From an uncultured Bacteroidales bacterium (GTDB lineage Bacteria > Bacteroidota > Bacteroidia > Bacteroidales > Paludibacteraceae), in contig CAMJDT010000013.1 of assembly GCA_946404495.1 (NCBI GenBank), forward strand, positions 1-46,165: a stretch of DNA of 46,165 nt. Reading direction: 5' to 3'. The notes beneath the pieces were generated by a model that saw nothing but the letters and a program-made list of their open reading frames with translations, searched no databases and had not been told where the DNA came from. A program made the position numbers and the translations under genes. Positions 41,791 to 46,165 of the stretch are shown piece by piece. The stretch's first letter is position 1, and each line of letters begins with the position of its first letter.

Positions 41791-43017
41791 ATGGAGAAAG
41801 CAATATTAGTGGGAATCATCACTCCCCAACAAGACGAAGAGCGAACCAAAGAGTACCTCGACGAACTGGCCTTTCTGGCTGACACGCGCGAGATACAGGT
41901 CAACCGGCGTTTCGTACAGCGCGTACCGGGTCCCGACACCAATACCTATGTCGGTTCGGGTAAGCTGCAGGAGATACGCCAATATATCATCGACCATCAG
42001 GACGACGAGGAGCAACGCATCGACCTCGTCATCTTCGACGACGAACTATCGCCGCGTCAGATTCGTAACATCGAGCGCGACCTGAACTGGCGGGACAATA
42101 AGAAGGAGCGCTCCGAAATACGCGTCATGGACCGCACGATCCTCATACTGGAGATCTTCCTGCGCCGTGCGCAGACCTCGTACGCCAAGACGCAGGTGGA
42201 GTTGGCGCATCTGCAGTATATGCTGCCGCGACTGACCCGAATGTGGACGCACTTGGACCGTCAGCGCGGCGGTGGAGGCACCAACCGCGGTACCGGTGAG
42301 ACGCAGATAGAGGCCGATAAACGAATCATCGGTCAGCGTATCGCGCTGCTGCGCGACGAACTCAAGCGCATCGACCGACAGATGGCTACCCAACGCCAGA
42401 ACCGCGGTAAGATGGTACGCGTAGCGCTCGTGGGCTATACCAACGTGGGCAAGAGCACGCTGATGAACCTACTAAGCAAGTCGGAGGTCTTTGCCGAGAA
42501 CAAACTCTTCGCCACGCTGGACACTACCGTACGCAAGATGACCATTAGCAACCTGCCGTTCCTCCTTAGCGACACCGTCGGCTTCATCCGCAAACTGCCG
42601 CACCACTTGGTGGAGTCCTTCAAATCGACCCTGGACGAAGTGCGCGAGGCAGACCTGCTGGTACACGTGGTGGATATCTCGCATCCCAATTTCGAGGAAC
42701 AGTACGAGGTCGTGGAGCGCACAATACACGAGATCTGTCAGGACGACAAACCCTCCCTCGTCGTATTCAATAAGATCGACGCGTTCACCTATACGCCTAA
42801 GGAGGAGGACGACCTGACGCCTATCCGACGGGAGAATATCTCGCTGGAGGAACTCCAGCACACCTGGATGGCGAAGCTGCAAGACGACTGCATCTTCATC
42901 TCCGCCAAGCGCAAGGACAACATCGATGCCCTCAAGCAGCGCCTCTACGAACGCGTCAAGATGATCCACATCCAACGCTATCCCTACAACGATTTTCTCT
43001 TCGAGAATTACGAGTAA
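41791..43017 (+). CDS. hflX: GTPase HflX
   Basis: 408 residues from the ATG at 41791. The N-terminal domain includes the family motif VGSGKLQEI and the Gly-rich GGGGTNRGTGETQIEADKR. The GTPase domain holds G1 GYTNVGKST, G2 region LDTTVRK, G3 DTVGFIRKLPHHLVESFKST and G4 NKID. HflX splits stalled or hibernating ribosomes during stress. It is the last gene of the operon, 15 bp after polA; a hairpin and word-repeats follow. Confidence 0.96.
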   Translation: MEKAILVGIITPQQDEERTKEYLDELAFLADTREIQVNRRFVQRVPGPDTNTYVGSGKLQEIRQYIIDHQDDEEQRIDLVIFDDELSPRQIRNIERDLNWRDNKKERSEIRVMDRTILILEIFLRRAQTSYAKTQVELAHLQYMLPRLTRMWTHLDRQRGGGGTNRGTGETQIEADKRIIGQRIALLRDELKRIDRQMATQRQNRGKMVRVALVGYTNVGKSTLMNLLSKSEVFAENKLFATLDTTVRKMTISNLPFLLSDTVGFIRKLPHHLVESFKSTLDEVREADLLVHVVDISHPNFEEQYEVVERTIHEICQDDKPSLVVFNKIDAFTYTPKEEDDLTPIRRENISLEELQHTWMAKLQDDCIFISAKRKDNIDALKQRLYERVKMIHIQRYPYNDFLFENYE

Positions 43018-43025
43018 GGATTCTC

Positions 43026-43058
43026 GGTATAACGGTATAACGGGATACCGGTATAACG
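43026..43058. repeat. GGTATAACG word-repeat after hflX
   Basis: Built from GGTATAAC and GGGATACC words (CGGTATAACGGTATAACG, then GGATACCGGTATAACG). A related GGGATACCG word lies at 15961-15969. It is noncoding. Confidence 0.8.
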
Positions 43059-43063
43059 AAATA

Positions 43064-43095
43064 AAAGCGGGTCACTCGAATGAGTAACCCGCTTT
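43064..43095 (-). terminator. shared terminator between hflX and enolase
   Basis: AAAGCGGGTCACTC and GAGTAACCCGCTTT form a 14-bp stem (one G-U type pair) around GAAT. On the minus strand it ends in a T-rich tail (TTTTATTT), suited to ending eno transcripts; on the plus strand it may slow hflX transcripts. Confidence 0.8.
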
Positions 43096-43100
43096 CAAAA

Positions 43101-43127
43101 TGTCAATTGTCAATTTTCAATTGTCAA

Positions 43128-43130
<3 letters not shown>
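43101..43130. repeat. TGTCAATT word-repeat at the end of eno
   Basis: TGTCAATTGTCAATT, then TTCAATTGTCAATTA. It reaches into the eno stop codon. The words are palindromic around CAATTG. The same kind of word-repeat is seen at several other places in the window. Confidence 0.8.
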
Positions 43131-44483
<1,353 letters not shown>

Positions 44484-44491
44484 TTACGCTG

Positions 44492-44522
44492 CAAAATTAC
44501 TGCTTTTTTTTGATATATGCAA
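44492..44522 (-). promoter_or_regulatory. enolase promoter
   Basis: On the minus strand TTG (44520-44522) is followed after 20 bp by TAATTTTG (44499 down to 44492). The -7 region AAAAGCAGTAATTTTGCAGC also occurs at the mannan locus promoter (14261-14275 area), which however lacks the TTG. Confidence 0.8.
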
Positions 44523-44544
44523 ATATTTTGAAGAAAAAATCATC

Positions 44545-45852
44545 TTACCGCTTATAAATGCCGTATCCGTACGCTGCGATGGTCGCCGTCTCGCCTAAGG
44601 TCAGTGTCTCGCCCGTCAGCATATCGGTCACCGTCTTGCCCCGGAACGATTCGGGATATTGGATCGTCGTTTCCTGATTTACGGTGTTGCACACCACCAT
44701 CAGCGCCGAGTCCCCTGTCTGGTATTCGATATACGCCACGTTGTCCGCCACGGTGCCGGTCGTCTCAGTACCCGTACGCAGGTGGGCGGAGGCCTTGTAG
44801 GCCTTCATCATCGCCGTCAGCGCACGCGTCACCTTGTTCGTCGCCGAGAAAGACAGCGTCTTGTTCTCAAAGAAATTGATCTTCTGCATATACCCTATCT
44901 CCTGCGAGGAATAGATCATCGGCACGCCGGCGAGGAACGACGTCAGGCAGAAGGCCGACAGCTCGCCCTCCGCGTTGGTATAGAAGTCCTTGGGTGCATT
45001 CTCGGCCGAGGCATCGTGCGTAGTGATATAGCGCATGCGGTCCTTGCCTTCGGGCGTGGAGTTGTATTCGCCCTTGGAGGCAGTTTTTAGGTTCTTGAAC
45101 TGCTTCGTGCCGGCATAGAGTCCCTGAATCGTAGCCAGGTAGTTCCAGCTGTAGAGCAGGTCAAAGCCGGACTCATAGTAGTTGGCCTTGCTCGTCTCGG
45201 CGATAAAGAGTGCACCCTCCCGCTCGGCGCGCACTTTCTCGATAGCGCTCGTCCAGAAGTCAGCCGGCACGCCGTGCGCATAGTCGCAGCGGAAGCCGTC
45301 GATGCCGAACTCGCGTACCCAATAGAGCATGCAGTCTGTCATCGTGTCGCGCACCGCCTGCACGCTGTAGTCGAGGAAGGTCACATCGTTCCATCCGCGC
45401 TCGTCGGCCGTCTCCGCCTCGGTGTACCAATCCGGATGACGCGCTACCCAGCCGTGGTCCCAGGCCGTGTGGTTGGCTACCCAGTCCAGTATGACCCTCA
45501 TCCCGCGGCTGTGAGCATCGTCTATGAGCGCATGCAGGTCGTCCTTCGTACCAAACTGACCCGTAATGGCGCAGAAATCCTTGATGCAATAGGGCGAACC
45601 TACGCTCTTGACCGTGCCACGGGGATAGATCGGCATCAGCCACAGCACATCCACTCCCATCTCATCCAGTACCGGCAGGTAGGCCTTGATGGCTTGGAAG
45701 TCTTGCGAGGAACCGAAGAGTCGCTCGTTGCACTCGTAGATGACCGTACGGTTGGCGTAATCGAGGTTCTCCGGATTCGGCTCCGGATCAGGGGTCTTAG
45801 TCGAATGACAGGCTGTCAGTGCAACCAGCAAAAAAGGAAGTAATCGTTTCAT
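44545..45852 (-). CDS. GH13 alpha-amylase family lipoprotein
   Basis: 435 residues from the ATG complementary to 45850-45852. The lipoprotein signal ends LTAC, Cys near 15. The TIM barrel shows the GH13 regions: VDVLWLMPIYP, RVILDWVANHT, GIDGFRCDYA with the nucleophile Asp190, LFIAETS with the acid Glu219, and YITTHDA with Asp280. A small C-terminal beta domain follows. It should cut alpha-1,4-glucans such as starch-derived maltodextrins at the cell surface or in the periplasm. No SusC/D pair lies next to it here. The enzyme's exact product pattern cannot be told. Confidence 0.92.
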   Translation of the reverse strand: MKRLLPFLLVALTACHSTKTPDPEPNPENLDYANRTVIYECNERLFGSSQDFQAIKAYLPVLDEMGVDVLWLMPIYPRGTVKSVGSPYCIKDFCAITGQFGTKDDLHALIDDAHSRGMRVILDWVANHTAWDHGWVARHPDWYTEAETADERGWNDVTFLDYSVQAVRDTMTDCMLYWVREFGIDGFRCDYAHGVPADFWTSAIEKVRAEREGALFIAETSKANYYESGFDLLYSWNYLATIQGLYAGTKQFKNLKTASKGEYNSTPEGKDRMRYITTHDASAENAPKDFYTNAEGELSAFCLTSFLAGVPMIYSSQEIGYMQKINFFENKTLSFSATNKVTRALTAMMKAYKASAHLRTGTETTGTVADNVAYIEYQTGDSALMVVCNTVNQETTIQYPESFRGKTVTDMLTGETLTLGETATIAAYGYGIYKR

Positions 45853-45881
45853 ACACAATCGGTTTTACAGTGTTTAGCGTG

Positions 45882-45912
45882 CAAAGGTACAAATTTTTTC
45901 TCACATACGCAA
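45882..45912 (-). promoter_or_regulatory. promoter of the GH13 gene
   Basis: Minus strand: TTG (45910-45912), 20 bp, TACCTTTG (45889 down to 45882), with a spacer closely like that of the promoter at 15247-15277. The leader to the ATG is about 25 nt. Confidence 0.8.
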
Positions 45913-45913
45913 A

Positions 45914-45949
45914 AAAAATCGCAGAATTTCAGTGAATCCTGCGATTTTT
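45914..45949. terminator. hairpin terminator at the end of the right-edge gene
   Basis: AAAAATCGCAG and CTGCGATTTTT form a perfect 11-bp stem around a 14-base loop, nearly the same stem as at 15279-15314. It follows the minus-strand gene ending at 46072 and sits directly against the GH13 -33 box. Confidence 0.75.
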
Positions 45950-45968
45950 CATCATTCCACCTCGGGGT

Positions 45969-45998
45969 CCCCAAAAAGCTCACGTGAGGTTTTTGGGG
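45969..45998. repeat. 30-bp near-perfect palindrome
   Basis: CCCCAAAAAG-CTCACGTGAG-GTTTTTGGGG: outer 9-bp arms and a central 10-bp palindrome, with only a G-G pair breaking the symmetry. It lies between the orphan gene end and its terminator, like the hairpins beside the paralogous remnant at 15392-15692. Confidence 0.8.
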
Positions 45999-46071
45999 AG
46001 AGCGGAGGCCCGATTCGCCTGTCGATTAAGCGTAGCGGTATCGACCTTTGCGACCTCGGAGCCGAACGCGA

Positions 46072-46165
46072 TCAGCCTTGGTGTGCTTGATCGTACTTGT
46101 CGAGCTCGTCCGCCCAGATGTAGGCCTTCAAGGTGGGTTGGCCACCGGCGAGGTCCTTCTGTGCA
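46072..46165 (-). CDS. C-terminal end of an orphan protein (cut by window edge)
   Basis: The last 30 codons, ending TGA at 46072-46074, encode a segment with GGQPTLKAYIWADELDKYDQ and end AHQG. It matches the end of the frameshifted copy at 15392-15692 except for a few residues (AQEL/ADEL, QQHQG/AHQG); several codon differences are silent. This supports a conserved protein-coding family with at least two members in the genome. The family is not recognised; the rest of the gene is beyond the edge. Confidence 0.6.
   Translation of the reverse strand, partial: AQKDLAGGQPTLKAYIWADELDKYDQAHQG

Overview
The window is chromosomal DNA of a Bacteroidota bacterium, most likely of the order Bacteroidales. 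Evidence: a SusC/SusD pair, a type IX secretion cluster (porP-gldKLMN), the Bacteroidota-type ftsX-DUF3098-uppP-truB-queA gene order, and promoters of the form TTG-N20-TAnnTTTG. Ribosome-binding sites are not obvious. No rRNA, tRNA, transposase, phage gene or CRISPR array was found. Genus is not decidable by eye.

Left region, 1-15254, minus strand: a polysaccharide-utilisation locus read right to left. An AraC-type regulator (14310-15194) is followed by a GH26 beta-mannanase lipoprotein, a modular secreted protein, SusC, SusD, two more modular secreted proteins, a 50-residue small protein, a GH36 alpha-galactosidase, a further modular protein and a second GH26 lipoprotein cut by the left edge. 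GH26 plus GH36 points to galactomannan or a related beta-mannan. Four proteins share one repeated domain of about 100-130 residues (about 11 copies), and three of them end in tails like type IX secretion sorting signals. The locus promoter lacks the usual -33 TTG; a 13-bp word occupies that place and recurs in front of the regulator gene.

Intergenic region, 15195-16166: a terminator hairpin, a word-repeat, a frameshifted orphan gene whose C-terminus recurs at the right edge, an array of short hairpins with different arms in similar flanks, and a duplicated promoter segment before htpG.

Middle, 16167-28550, plus strand: htpG, lpxH, a 2572-residue secreted protein of adhesin-type and fibronectin-III-like domains, a SAM-dependent methyltransferase and a cob(I)alamin adenosyltransferase.

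28692-34961, plus strand: a DUF2795 gene followed by porP, gldK, gldL, gldM and gldN, the core of the type IX secretion motor and outer ring. The 3' half of gldM and most of gldN are visibly AT-richer than their surroundings. The machine encoded here could export the tailed proteins of the left region and the giant protein.

35049-43017, plus strand: a tightly overlapping housekeeping operon ftsX, DUF3098, uppP, truB, queA, ung, polA, hflX. PolA is short and has lost most of the 3'-5' exonuclease domain; a 7-bp tandem repeat lies next to the join. On the minus strand follow enolase (43128-44435) and a GH13 amylase-like lipoprotein (44545-45852), then a partial orphan gene at the right edge. 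Short word-repeats occur throughout the window, some inside coding sequence.
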